NCBI GenBank assembly: GCA_963717075.1
Contig: CAVQVI010000010.1
Location: 868,001-932,000 of the forward strand
DNA length: 64,000 nt
Direction of reading: 5' to 3'
Origin: JBGOTP01 sp963717075
GTDB lineage: Bacteria; Acidobacteriota; Vicinamibacteria; Vicinamibacterales; CAVVIG01
Shown: piece by piece, positions 36,096 through 44,862 of the stretch
Layout of the letters: the number at the start of each line of letters is the position of its first letter
Numbering within the stretch: the stretch's first letter is position 1
The notes under the pieces: model-generated
What the model was told of the DNA's origin: nothing
The model's database searches: none
Seen by the model: only the letters and a program-made list of their open reading frames with translations
Translations under genes and position numbers: made by a program

Positions 36096-37016
36096 TCAGA
36101 TGTGGGGCGAGAACGGGCTGCGCAGCCCTCGAACACGGTGAAAGGCGAGACCGCGGCGAAGAATCGCAAACGAAAGTGGGTAAATGGACTGGTAGCCGGT
36201 GCCGCTCGGTGTGAGCGACGCCAGCCGGCCGTCCTGTGCCGCCGAGGCGATGATCCGTAGGTTTGATGGGGCAGCTGGAGGCTGAGGGGTTCCCCCGGTA
36301 GAAGAAGCAGAGAACGACGATAACCCGAAGCCCGTGATCGGTGCCCCCCCGTTCGCGAAGAACCCGATGCCCGGTGCGCCCGTGCGATAGGTGGTATCCG
36401 TCCCACTCGCGACCAACACCCAGCCACTCCCGAGATCCACGTACGCGCTAATCAGCCCCGCCGCATCCACGGTCGCTTTGACCCGATCGCCCGTCCGCAA
36501 CGGCCGTGAGGGATGCGCCCCTTGCACGATGTAGACAAAGCAACTGACGCTGGTATTGCAGCCGGTCCAGCGCACAATATCGACGTAGTTATTGCCTGTG
36601 ACCGAAAACAGCACCTCATACCCCACGATGCTGTGCGGCGTGATCGTGCTCAGAAGCCGCATCTCCACTTCTTGATAGTTCTGGGGCGAGGCGGCCACAA
36701 CGACGGTCCCCTCGGCCGTCTGGACCGGCCCCCACGACCCGGCCAGGAGGGCCGTGGGATCGTTATAGGGGGGTGATGGACTGGAGCCCGTCCCAAACGC
36801 TAGGCCAGGCGACGTCCGCACGTTCAGCCAGTCGATCCCGGTCGTCTGTCCGTTAATCCACCGCCCGCTTTCGGAGATCGGATTCTCGGTGAGCGGAAAA
36901 TTTGTAGTGTATGTACTGCTTTGCGCTTCGGCTGTGCGGCCGAAAAGCACAGCCGTGACCGCGAGAAGAACTGTGATCTGCTTGCGAATCGAAAAGCACT
37001 CGACTAGTTTACGCAC
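36096..37016 (-). CDS. Secreted beta-rich protein of unknown function with a truncated fibronectin-like start at its end
   Basis: 306 residues. A signal peptide is clear (RKQITVLLAVTAVLFGRTAEAQS). The main domain, about residues 33-235, is beta-rich, with GRWINGQTTGIDWLNVRTSP, YVDIVRWTGCNTSVSCFVYI, VDLGSGWVLVASG and APGIGFFANGGAPITGFGLS; this looks like a lectin or laminin-G-like sandwich. A TPQPPAAPSNLRIIAS segment, a usual beginning of a fibronectin III domain, follows. The last 40 residues look random, so a longer protein has probably been cut or frameshifted. GTG 37016 is the start. Confidence 0.65.
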   Translation of the reverse strand: MRKLVECFSIRKQITVLLAVTAVLFGRTAEAQSSTYTTNFPLTENPISESGRWINGQTTGIDWLNVRTSPGLAFGTGSSPSPPYNDPTALLAGSWGPVQTAEGTVVVAASPQNYQEVEMRLLSTITPHSIVGYEVLFSVTGNNYVDIVRWTGCNTSVSCFVYIVQGAHPSRPLRTGDRVKATVDAAGLISAYVDLGSGWVLVASGTDTTYRTGAPGIGFFANGGAPITGFGLSSFSASSTGGTPQPPAAPSNLRIIASAAQDGRLASLTPSGTGYQSIYPLSFAILRRGLAFHRVRGLRSPFSPHI

Positions 37017-37231
37017 CGGGCCCCCACTGCAATGATGGTGCCAAGTGGCGGAGTTCGTCCACTATCCCTGGCGCTCGGAAACCTCGCTCCAGTGGCGGGC
37101 ACGAAAGGGAAACCGATTGTCTAGAATGGCACGCCACGGCTCAACAGTGTGCCGGTGGAGTGTGCCCGCTGTTAGATGGCCGAGCGGCCTCGCACGACAT
37201 ACCCCAAAATTGAAACGGCTATCATGATGAC

Positions 37232-38172
37232 ATGTATTCCGGTCCTGGAGTGACGCTGACAGCCTTTGGATCGCCGCTGACGGTTTCAGTTGTCGTACCA
37301 ACGCGGAACCGTCCGTCTCATGCGGTGGCGTGCGCTCGTTCCATCCTGGGCAGTCAACGGGTTTGTCGACCTGATCATGGTCGATCAGAGCGAACGATCG
37401 GTCGACCGAGGAGGGTCTGCGAAGATCGACGATCGCCGTCTGCGCTATGTGTCGACGGAGACACGGCGTGACCAGAAGACGGAACCTCGGAATGGAACTG
37501 AGTCAGAGCGAGATTGTCGCCTTCACTGACGACGATTGCCGCGTCACGTCCGACTGGATCGAGCGGATCATCGACCTGTTTGCGGCCCATGCGGCAGTCG
37601 CCATTGTGTGTGGCCGGGTGCGGGTTCCAGAGGAAATCAAGCGTCTGGGATACGCCGAGGGCTTCGAGCCGCAAGTGCGCGAATGGCAGGGCCGCTATCC
37701 GTCACTCGGATGGGATTGGGGTCTCACCGCGAACTTTTCCGTCAGGCGTTCGGCGCTCGAACAAATCGGCGATTCGATCCGATGCTCGGGGCGGGTGCGC
37801 CCCTCCGATCCGGCGGCGAACCCGACTTCATCTTTCGCGCGATTCGCGCCGGCTTCAAGGTGGTGAACGCGCAAGAGGTAGTGGTCGATCACTACGGTAT
37901 TCGAAAGCCGGGGGAAGAGTTCAAGAAGCTGATCATGGGCTACGGTGCCGGCACTGCCGCAGCGATGTTCAAACATGTTCGCCTCGGGGACCCCGCGGGC
38001 GCGTGGGTGTACCTTGCGGTTCCTCGGTTCGACGCTGTGCCACGTGTCGGGCAATGTGATTATGCGCAAGCAACCGACGGGCGCCAACTACCTGAAAGCG
38101 TTCCTAACCGGGACGTTTGCCTCATTCCACTTCCGCGTCGATCGAAAGCACCGACAATACGTCGAGCGCTGA
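37232..38172 (+). CDS. GT2 glycosyltransferase, multiple frameshifts; twin of the gene at 44863-45822
   Basis: The gene reads in pieces: LTVSVVVPTRNRPSHAVACA, GFVDLIMVDQSE, GVTRRRNLGMELSQSEIVAF with TDDDCRV (DxD-like), VAIVCGRVRVPEEIKRLGYA, EWQGRYPSLGWDWGLTANFS, FDPMLGAGAPLRSGGEPDFI, NAQEVVVDHYGIRKPGEEFK, and RVDRKHRQYVER at the end. Each piece aligns with the intact twin at 45 kb, which shows shifts near 37360, 37470, 37790, 38010 and others. It has its own orientation (plus) in a minus-strand cluster. Reconstructed length is about 310 residues. Errors or recent damage are both possible. Confidence 0.75.
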
Positions 38173-38280
38173 TAGGCGCCCGTGCCAGGCTTTTCGAAAC
38201 ACCGCCTCGCGGCGTTGCGGCTCGAGGGCCTCGGCGCCGTCCAGAAGACTGTCCAGCCGTGCAGTGCGGTTCCGCTGATA

Positions 38281-39387
38281 CTACGTCGCCGATCCTTTCG
38301 AGAGTCGCCACTTGCGAAGTCGTCCGGACGCGGCAACAACCATCGTCGCCACGTATCCTGTTGCAACAAGGGCCGACACCACGAGGATGAGGCGTTCGAC
38401 GAAGAACGCGAGCCAGTCGTTGGTGCTCGCGCCGAGAATGAAAAGCTTCGCAGTACCGACGACGAACGGGATGGTGCACAGCGTGATGGCCAACCACCGC
38501 TTGACTCTCAAGCGATCGGCGTACGCGGCGTCCTTCGGCCAGAGATCGCTGTAACTTACGAAAGCCGCGTAGGCCATCGCATTCACGGCGAACGTGATAC
38601 CGAAGATCAGCCAGACGCCGAGATGAAAGAAAGCGCCGACGGCAGCATACACTCGAAACGCCGTGCGCCGCGCAGCGGCCAGAACGAACGTGCACTCCCA
38701 CACGACCGTGGTGAGGTCCATGCTCTTCCAAACCCACGCCGGGAATGTCGCCAGCGACCACACCCCCGACGCATCGTCGCGCCCTGCCGAGTCCACGTTC
38801 TCCAGATGCCAGCGCGTCGCGAGCGTGTGTGTGGACAGCCATCCGCCGCGCGCCTTAGCCGTGCCGGCGCTCAGAAAGCCGAGGCCTATGAGCAGCGCGA
38901 GAAGGGCCAGCAGCCACGGTTGGCGCCGCTCGGCGAGCACGTCATTCGAGGACGATCGAGTTCCATCGACGGACAATCGCTGCCCCCAACCCGAGAACGC
39001 AAGCGTCAACGGGACGAGAACCACCATGATGTCGTTGTCGATCTTGCCGTCCGCGTAGGCGAAGCTACGCATCACCACGCTTCCGAGGGCGACGCCGAGT
39101 GATGACATCACCGTGCGCCAGCCGATGAGTAGGCTGCACGTGCAGAGGATCGTCACGGCGTTCATACCGACCATCACCCAATGCGGCGGGTAGTCATGAA
39201 ACAACGCAGCCAGGCTCGCCGGCGGCGCAAACGCCGCTTGCGGAAGATCACGCACCCAGAGCGCGACGGGCAGGCTGTCCACAAGAACGTAGCTCGCGAA
39301 GAGGACGCGAAAGATGGCGAGATTCTCGAGGCTCGTCCGGTATTCTTCGAACAGCCAGTGATCAACGCGCTGAATAAGGCTGTTCAT
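38281..39387 (-). CDS. HTTM-domain membrane protein (vitamin K carboxylase-like fold)
   Basis: About 368 residues and eight to nine helices. EYRTSLENLAIFRVLFASYV, WRTVMSSLGVALGSVVMRSF, YADGKIDNDIMVVLVPLTLA, GFLSAGTAKARGGWLSTHTL and FFHLGVWLIFGITF match the HTTM pattern (early conserved Arg, then repeated helices). Function of most members is unknown; in glycan clusters they may modify lipid carriers. ATG 39387 (MNSLIQRVDHWLFEEY) is preferred to the upstream in-frame start because it overlaps the previous gene by only 26 bases. Intact. Confidence 0.75.
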   Translation of the reverse strand: MNSLIQRVDHWLFEEYRTSLENLAIFRVLFASYVLVDSLPVALWVRDLPQAAFAPPASLAALFHDYPPHWVMVGMNAVTILCTCSLLIGWRTVMSSLGVALGSVVMRSFAYADGKIDNDIMVVLVPLTLAFSGWGQRLSVDGTRSSSNDVLAERRQPWLLALLALLIGLGFLSAGTAKARGGWLSTHTLATRWHLENVDSAGRDDASGVWSLATFPAWVWKSMDLTTVVWECTFVLAAARRTAFRVYAAVGAFFHLGVWLIFGITFAVNAMAYAAFVSYSDLWPKDAAYADRLRVKRWLAITLCTIPFVVGTAKLFILGASTNDWLAFFVERLILVVSALVATGYVATMVVAASGRLRKWRLSKGSAT

Positions 39388-39961
39388 CGAACAGAACTTC
39401 GAACTTTCCGGCAAGGCGGATCTCTGGCGGGGGCAGCCGCTCGCTCGTTGCCAGATCGCCGCGGTAGGTTCGCTCGTACCAATTCGCCGTGCAGCGCGAC
39501 AACGGCGCAGCGGAATAGAACAGCCTCGCGCGAGCGAGGAGCCACTCCTTCAACGATCGCACATGCTCCGGTGTCGTTCTGGTCACTTCAGCCAAGTTGT
39601 ACCCAGGCATGAGCCACAGGGGCGGTTGGAGCTTGCCGGCCCGGGCCCGAGCGGGCGCGGTCTCGGGAAGTGGCGCGAGGAGGTGGTTCATGATTCCAGG
39701 ATGGTGACCTTGGGGGACATGCGAAAGCAGGTCCTTCTGTCGAACGAGTCGACGCGTACCGTCGGCGTAAGCGAGTTCGATTTCGAGGCTCGTTACCGTG
39801 AGCGCCTCGGCTTGCTCGGGGCCGGCCCAACTGAAGCGCGGCATTATCAGGGCCGGGTACGGCTCGTCGGCGCGAGCGACGTAATACACCTGGGCGACGA
39901 ACCCTATGACCATCGCCAAGGGGAGCAGGCGCACGAATCGCCGACGACTCGACTCACTCAT
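39362..39961 (-). CDS. Hypothetical membrane-anchored protein, upstream partner of the HTTM gene
   Basis: 199 residues. The N-terminus RRRFVRLLPLAMVIGFVAQV is a signal anchor. The rest is a soluble domain with EPYPALIMPRFSWAG, VTSLEIELAYADGTRRLVRQ, and YERTYRGDLATSERLPPPEI; no cysteines or obvious catalytic motif. It overlaps the HTTM start, so the two are translationally coupled, and the pair probably works together, as in other bacteria where a similar small protein precedes HTTM. I do not recognise the family by name. ATG 39961 is preferred over TTG 39967. Confidence 0.65.
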   Translation of the reverse strand: MSESSRRRFVRLLPLAMVIGFVAQVYYVARADEPYPALIMPRFSWAGPEQAEALTVTSLEIELAYADGTRRLVRQKDLLSHVPQGHHPGIMNHLLAPLPETAPARARAGKLQPPLWLMPGYNLAEVTRTTPEHVRSLKEWLLARARLFYSAAPLSRCTANWYERTYRGDLATSERLPPPEIRLAGKFEVLFDEQPYSAR

Positions 39962-40030
39962 GAACAAAACTCGACACGACCCGGGCCTCCACGATCCGCA
40001 GAGCCGCTACGAGCGCGCACACCAACGGCA

Positions 40031-41851
40031 TCAATCCGACGCGATATCGAAACGACGCATCCATAGTTCCAAAGTGAGGGCGTGAATCAAGAAGTCGTCG
40101 ACACGACCACCCGTTGGAACGGCGTCGAAGTTCGCAATAACGCGCTTCGGGTCGACGAACTTTGCTGAGCGAGCGTCTTTGAACAGGCCGCGCACCCATT
40201 CCTTCGCGGACGGCGCCGCCAATTGAGTATACACGGGCGACGCGAAGCCGATCTTGCGTCTGTCGAAGAGCACCTTGCGGGGTACGCGACCGCGCATCGC
40301 CTGACGCAACGGATACTTTCTGAGCCCGCGCACGATGAGCTTCTCGGTCTGGATGCCCAACAAGATCTCCGCAAGTTCAACGTCGAGAAATGGCGCGCGC
40401 GATTCGACTGCGTGGGCCATGTACATCTTGTCGTTGCACGCCAAGAGGTACGGAAGAAAAAAGGTCGTCACTTGTGAGTGAAGTTTCTCCTTGATCGAGA
40501 CGTCGCGTTCCTGGAGTGCTGCGCCACGATCACTGGCGGGCAGGAGGCAGCCAGAGCGTTCGGCATTGTCCAGAAAATGCGAGCGAAGACGAGCGTTCTC
40601 GCTTTTCACGAAGCGGGACGCGAAACGCGATAGGATCGGACGCCAGTCGGGCTGGAGCAAGGTGAAGGCAAGCTCGGAGCAGAGCCGAGTCAGCCGCCGG
40701 TCACGCCAAAGTTCGAGCAAGAAAAGATGCGAATAGAGCGCGTAGCCGCCAAGGAGCTCGTCCGCTCCTTCACCGGTGAGCGACACCTTGAAACCGTGTT
40801 CATGGATCGCTTCGGCGATCTTGAAGCGCACGAACGGTGAATCGTAGATGAACGGTTCGTCCATGTGATAGACGATGCGTTCGAAGTGCTTGAGGGGATC
40901 CGCTGGTTCGAGGCGCACCTTCACGAGCTCGAATTGTCGATAGGTCGACAGGAGTTCCATGACCGCTTCCGTCTCGTCACCGGTACCGCTCTCGGACGTG
41001 GTCGTGAACGCGACCATTCGCCCCTCGTGCACGTCGGCGATCATGGCGGCGATCGAGCAGCTGTCGACGCCGCCACTGAGCGACAGGCAAACCGGTACGT
41101 CGGATATCAACCGACGCGAGACTGCCAGACGCAGCATCCCTCGCACGTCGTCGGCTTCCACGCAGCGCGTTGCCGTCGGAAGCGAATAGAACCGAATGAT
41201 CTGGAAGCGGCCGCTTCCGAGATCCAACGTCCCGTTCGTGCCCGCGGGGAGCTGCTTCACGTCACGAAAGAATGTCCCGGGCGTGTGCGCCGCGAGACCG
41301 AAGTTCAAGAAATCTGCGACCAGCTCGGTGTCGGCCACGCGCGAGACGTACGGCGCCTTGACGATGGCCTTGATCTCGCTCGCAAAGATGAATCGGCCGC
41401 CCGCATCGTGGTAATAGAGCGGCTTCTTGCCGAAGCGATCCCGCGAGAGAAAAAGCGTATTTTCCCGCTGGTCGAAGACGGCAAATGCCCACATCCCGTT
41501 GAAACGGCGAACACAGCTCGCGCCCCACACGGCGTAGCCCGCCGTGATCACCTCCGAGTCGGCCTGGGTCAGGAAGCGGCAGCCGGCCGTCTCGAGCTCG
41601 CGCCGGAGCTCGCGATAGTTGTAGATCTCGCCGTTGAAGACGAGGACGAAGTGTCGTCCCTCGTGCGTGTAGTGGAGCGGCTGGTTGGATCGCTCGTGCA
41701 GGTCGAGAATGGACAGACGAGTGTGCGCCAGGCTGACGCGTCCTGGCTCGTTGAAGAACCCCGTCGCGTCCGGGCCGCGATGGTGGAGCGCCAGAGCCAT
41801 GTCCCTGAGGAGGACTTCGTCGTCCCCGGTGAAGCCGGCGATTCCACACAT
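40031..41851 (-). CDS. asnB: Glutamine-hydrolysing asparagine synthase family protein
   Basis: 606 residues when started at ATG 41851, which puts the catalytic Cys at position 2 (MCGIAGFTGDDEVLLRD), as needed after Met removal. HHRGPDATG, NGEIYNYRELRRELE and GYAVWGASCVRRFNGMWAFA make up the amidohydrolase half. The synthetase has CLSLSGGVDSCSIAAMIADV (PP-loop), LTGEGADELLGGYALYSHLF and DKMYMAHAVESRAPFLDVEL. In glycan loci these enzymes can amidate sugar acids. An upstream ATG at 41923 would add 24 residues and bury the Cys. Intact; 107 bases of spacer remain before the GT39-like gene's stop at 41926 if that start is not used. Confidence 0.92.
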   Translation of the reverse strand: MCGIAGFTGDDEVLLRDMALALHHRGPDATGFFNEPGRVSLAHTRLSILDLHERSNQPLHYTHEGRHFVLVFNGEIYNYRELRRELETAGCRFLTQADSEVITAGYAVWGASCVRRFNGMWAFAVFDQRENTLFLSRDRFGKKPLYYHDAGGRFIFASEIKAIVKAPYVSRVADTELVADFLNFGLAAHTPGTFFRDVKQLPAGTNGTLDLGSGRFQIIRFYSLPTATRCVEADDVRGMLRLAVSRRLISDVPVCLSLSGGVDSCSIAAMIADVHEGRMVAFTTTSESGTGDETEAVMELLSTYRQFELVKVRLEPADPLKHFERIVYHMDEPFIYDSPFVRFKIAEAIHEHGFKVSLTGEGADELLGGYALYSHLFLLELWRDRRLTRLCSELAFTLLQPDWRPILSRFASRFVKSENARLRSHFLDNAERSGCLLPASDRGAALQERDVSIKEKLHSQVTTFFLPYLLACNDKMYMAHAVESRAPFLDVELAEILLGIQTEKLIVRGLRKYPLRQAMRGRVPRKVLFDRRKIGFASPVYTQLAAPSAKEWVRGLFKDARSAKFVDPKRVIANFDAVPTGGRVDDFLIHALTLELWMRRFDIASD

Positions 41852-41925
41852 GATCGGCTCAGCGCTCGCCGATAGCGGTTCGGCTGGTGCCGCGAGAGGC
41901 ATTGGGGAGCCGGATGCTATCACGG

Positions 41926-43464
41926 CTACGTCCCCGTCAGAATGTAGATCAGGCCGTCCCGATCGGTGACTCTACGGAAGTGTTGGTCGAGGTACTCGTG
42001 AATGTCGGCGTGACCAGTTTCGAAACGCTTTACTGATTGCGACGAAACGACAAAGTATTCGGCCCCCTTGGCTCGGAGCTCTTCGATCTTTTCGACCGTC
42101 AGCCACGCGAGCGACAGGTACCACCCTCGTCGATCTCCAAAGTAGAACACGTCGGGTGGCGTCATGCTGTGCGCCTGATCCACGTCGTCCATCTGATCGT
42201 CGGTGACGATGATGAGCGAACCAGGTCGTGTCACGCGTCCGACCTCGATGCCCGTGAGCCTCTTCTGTTCCCAGACCGCGGTTTCCCAGCCGAGATCTCG
42301 ACGGTTCAGATGATGAGATGCTGCGATCGCGTTGAGAGCCAAGAGCAGGCTCAACCCCCCGAGCAGCGGCGCGTAGAGGCGTGGCTGCCACCGAGCACCC
42401 GCCCTTTCGCGAAGCCACCGAACGAACGTCTGAAACGCAAGCCCAGCAAGCAGGCTCGAGACGGGCAAGATGGGTATCAAGTACGAGAGGTGCCCGCTGT
42501 ATCGGCTTCCGGTCCAAGTTCCAAGAATATGAAGTACCACCGACCCGAGCCAGACGAAGGAAAGCACGTGCTTGTCGACGAACGCTCGATAGAGGCCGTA
42601 GCCGAACGCCACGAAACCGAGTGGGGTCACGTGATCGAGGACGATCCTGATGGCCGTACGCTTGTGGAGATAGAGGTCGCCGAGCCGCGCAACGGTCGTA
42701 AACTTGAGGTAACCGGGGCCGATGATGCCGAACGTATTCCCGTCCTCCAAGTAGAGCCTGTAGGCGTGAAAGTACCAGAGCGCAGGGGGAATCAGCATCG
42801 CCGCGACCGCGAGCCACGTTGTCTGCTGTTTGAGGAAATCGCGCCCATACCGTTTCACGAAGAGCCATAGAACTGGCAAACCCAGATAGAGCCCCGTGAT
42901 CTTCAAGAGGATCGCAAGTGAAATGCTCGCGGTCCCGACGACGAGATGCTTCGGGTTGCCTCCGTCCGACCAACGTGTGAGAAGGTAAAGGCCGAGCGTT
43001 CCGCACAAGAGCATCGGAGGATCGGGCCACATGCCGGTGGTCGTGAGGTAGACGAGGGTTGGAGACAGAGCGACGTTCACGCCGGCCGCAAGTCCCGCAA
43101 GGTCCCCGAACAGGTAGCGGCCGAACTCGGCGACTGCCCAGACCAGAGCGAATCCACAAAGGAACGGCAACACCTCATTGAGCGAGTCGTGCAGTCCGAA
43201 CAGCTTGAAGAGCAGGGCGGTGAGGAACGGCTGGAGCGGAAACTCCATTTCCACGTGTCCTGCTCCTGCGCCACCCCACATGATCTGGGGATACGCGAAA
43301 TGGAACCCGTTTCGGTAGTAATTGACCGCGATCCCGGCGAGTTCGGTTGGCCGCCAGCCGAAGGTCGGCGCGTGGAGCCGGCTGAGCAACTCGAGCCGCG
43401 CAAGGCAGTAAATGCCGAATAGAAAGATCGGGCGAACGGGACCGGAGAATCGAGGACTAGTCAC
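41926..43464 (-). CDS. GT39-like (ArnT/PMT family) membrane glycosyltransferase, copy 1
   Basis: 512 residues, 10-12 helices. FGWRPTELAGIAVNYYRNGF is followed by AYPQIMWGGAGAGHVEMEFP, a GT-C type luminal loop with acidic residue. LPFLCGFALVWAVAEFGRYL, TTTGMWPDPPMLLCGTLGLY and LLKITGLYLGLPVLWLFVKR fit the ArnT-like family; such enzymes use a polyprenyl-linked donor outside the membrane. A soluble tail ends with RRVTDRDGLIYILTGT. The partner GT2 gene lies just upstream (gap 25 bases). It is a close paralogue of the gene at 46.0-47.6 kb. Intact. Confidence 0.82.
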   Translation of the reverse strand: MTSPRFSGPVRPIFLFGIYCLARLELLSRLHAPTFGWRPTELAGIAVNYYRNGFHFAYPQIMWGGAGAGHVEMEFPLQPFLTALLFKLFGLHDSLNEVLPFLCGFALVWAVAEFGRYLFGDLAGLAAGVNVALSPTLVYLTTTGMWPDPPMLLCGTLGLYLLTRWSDGGNPKHLVVGTASISLAILLKITGLYLGLPVLWLFVKRYGRDFLKQQTTWLAVAAMLIPPALWYFHAYRLYLEDGNTFGIIGPGYLKFTTVARLGDLYLHKRTAIRIVLDHVTPLGFVAFGYGLYRAFVDKHVLSFVWLGSVVLHILGTWTGSRYSGHLSYLIPILPVSSLLAGLAFQTFVRWLRERAGARWQPRLYAPLLGGLSLLLALNAIAASHHLNRRDLGWETAVWEQKRLTGIEVGRVTRPGSLIIVTDDQMDDVDQAHSMTPPDVFYFGDRRGWYLSLAWLTVEKIEELRAKGAEYFVVSSQSVKRFETGHADIHEYLDQHFRRVTDRDGLIYILTGT

Positions 43465-43489
43465 CCGAGCACTCCGAGACAGGTGGGCC

Positions 43490-44520
43490 TCAGGTCAACT
43501 GGGGCCCGCGCGCCTCTATTTTGCCCTTTCGCTTGAACATCGCCGCGATCTTGCTGGTCGTTACCCGTGGGGTGACCACCAATTCGACACCTTTCATGAC
43601 GGCGGCCTTGAGTAGCCTCGCGGGACTCAGCTCGAAGCCAATCGATCGGAGTCCGGACTTCTGCATCTCCAGGAACTCTTTGCTGAACGAGTTCTCTAAG
43701 AGGGCCGCTACCAGCCACAAGTAGTACCTTGTCGAGTGCAATACCCAAATGCTGCGCGTGCTCTTCGGGGGTCAGATAGATGGGGCCAAAACGGCTCATG
43801 TCCGCGAGCATAGCGCGGTTGGCTCGTCCGTACTTGAAGCTCGAGGACGTTTCGGACTGTTCGTGGACGCGCGCGAACGTCAGAATTTGATGAACGAAGC
43901 CGAAATCGGAATGCTGAAGCACTTGATAGACGGCCGACACATCGGCGTGCGGCGCACCCTCTGCAAACGGGAACAACGTCTTCGTGGCTCGCGCGAAATC
44001 CGCCCGATAGAGCAGGGACGTTGGAGCCGCGAACACGTACGGCTGCTTTCCGAGCAGCGTGTTGCGACAGATTTCGCGTCCGTCCACGACTTTCTGGTGG
44101 TAGTCGAGCCCCTGATACAACAGACGTTTCCCCTCGGTTGAATAGCAAGCTACGATTCCGACGTTCGGATTCTCCTCCGCGAGCTCGACCATTTTTTCCA
44201 CGCATTCGGGGAAAATCCAGTCGTCGCCGGAAACGAATTTGACATACTTGCTGTCCTTCGCCATGAAGCTGAGCGCGTGGTTGTGATTGACCATCACGTC
44301 CAGAAAATCGGTATTGTCGTGAACCTGAATCCGATTGTCTTTCCGCGCGTACTGCTGGCAGATTTCGAGCGTGTTGTCCTTGCTGCAGTTGTTCACCAAG
44401 GATGTATTCGAAGTTACGGTACGTCTGCGCAAGGACGCTCTCGATGCACTCCGCGATGAACGCGGCACAATTGTATACGGGGGTGATGACGCTGATGAAA
44501 GGTTCGTGCTTCGTGCTCAT
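43490..44520 (-). CDS. GT2 glycosyltransferase, two frameshifts (about 44395 and 43735)
   Basis: ATG 44520 gives MSTKHEPFISVITPVYNCAA and CIESVLAQTYRNFEYIL. A one-base slip brings NNCSKDNTLEICQQYARKDN. FVSGDDWIFPECVEKMVELA carries the acidic catalytic pair. YVFAAPTSLLYRADFARATK and HADVSAVYQVLQHSDFGFVH follow. A second slip at about 43735 leads to YYLWLVAALLENSFSKEFLE and the end RKGKIEARGPQLT. The whole is parallel to the intact gene at 47.6-48.6 kb. The start ATG overlaps the stop of the nucleotidyltransferase stump. About 340 residues. Confidence 0.82.
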
Positions 44521-44642
44521 TTCCAGAAACGTGTGTGCCACAAAATCGGCCGATGCCCGATGGGCACCAGCGGCTTGGGCAGGTCATCGCCGTAGTCTCC
44601 GAGCCGCGTACCAAGCCCGCCACAGAAAAGGGCGACCGTCAT
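44517..44642 (-). pseudogene. N-terminal stump of a sugar-phosphate nucleotidyltransferase (RfbF-like)
   Basis: ATG 44642 encodes MTVALFCGGLGTRLGDYGDD, then LPKPLVPIGHRPILWHT, an exact type of N-terminus of glucose-1-phosphate cytidylyltransferase and relatives (GGLGTRL nucleotide loop, PKP motif). The frame ends after 41 residues (TRFWK-stop), with the TGA overlapping the ATG of the GT2 gene. More than 200 residues are missing, so the rest was deleted when the GT2 gene came to lie here. This stump is a useful marker of an old rearrangement. Confidence 0.82.
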
Positions 44643-44862
44643 TTCCGATTTTCCTTCGGAAACTTTCTGCGGTGACCCACCGGCGCGGCATCTAAAGAGC
44701 CAACGGGTGGCCGAGCGTCGAGTCTCGGCGTCGTTGGTCATAGTACACAGGAATACCGGCGCGCGGTCAAGGGGCGCGCAAACGGCGAGCGTCGAGTGTC
44801 GGCTATTCGTCGCCGCCTTTGAGAGGACGAACGTCTGAGGACGCCGAGCATAGAGCGCAGGT

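Noticed and set aside
37026..37231. A tRNA or other structured RNA in the GC-rich spacer before the GT2 gene
   Set aside because: No cloverleaf, no TTCGAAT-like T-loop and no CCA end could be found. No tRNA or rRNA gene was found anywhere in the window.
39563..41875. Plus-strand frames of up to 336 codons over the HTTM and asparagine synthase genes
   Set aside because: They overlap well-identified minus-strand genes, are rich in Arg and His and have no domain signal.
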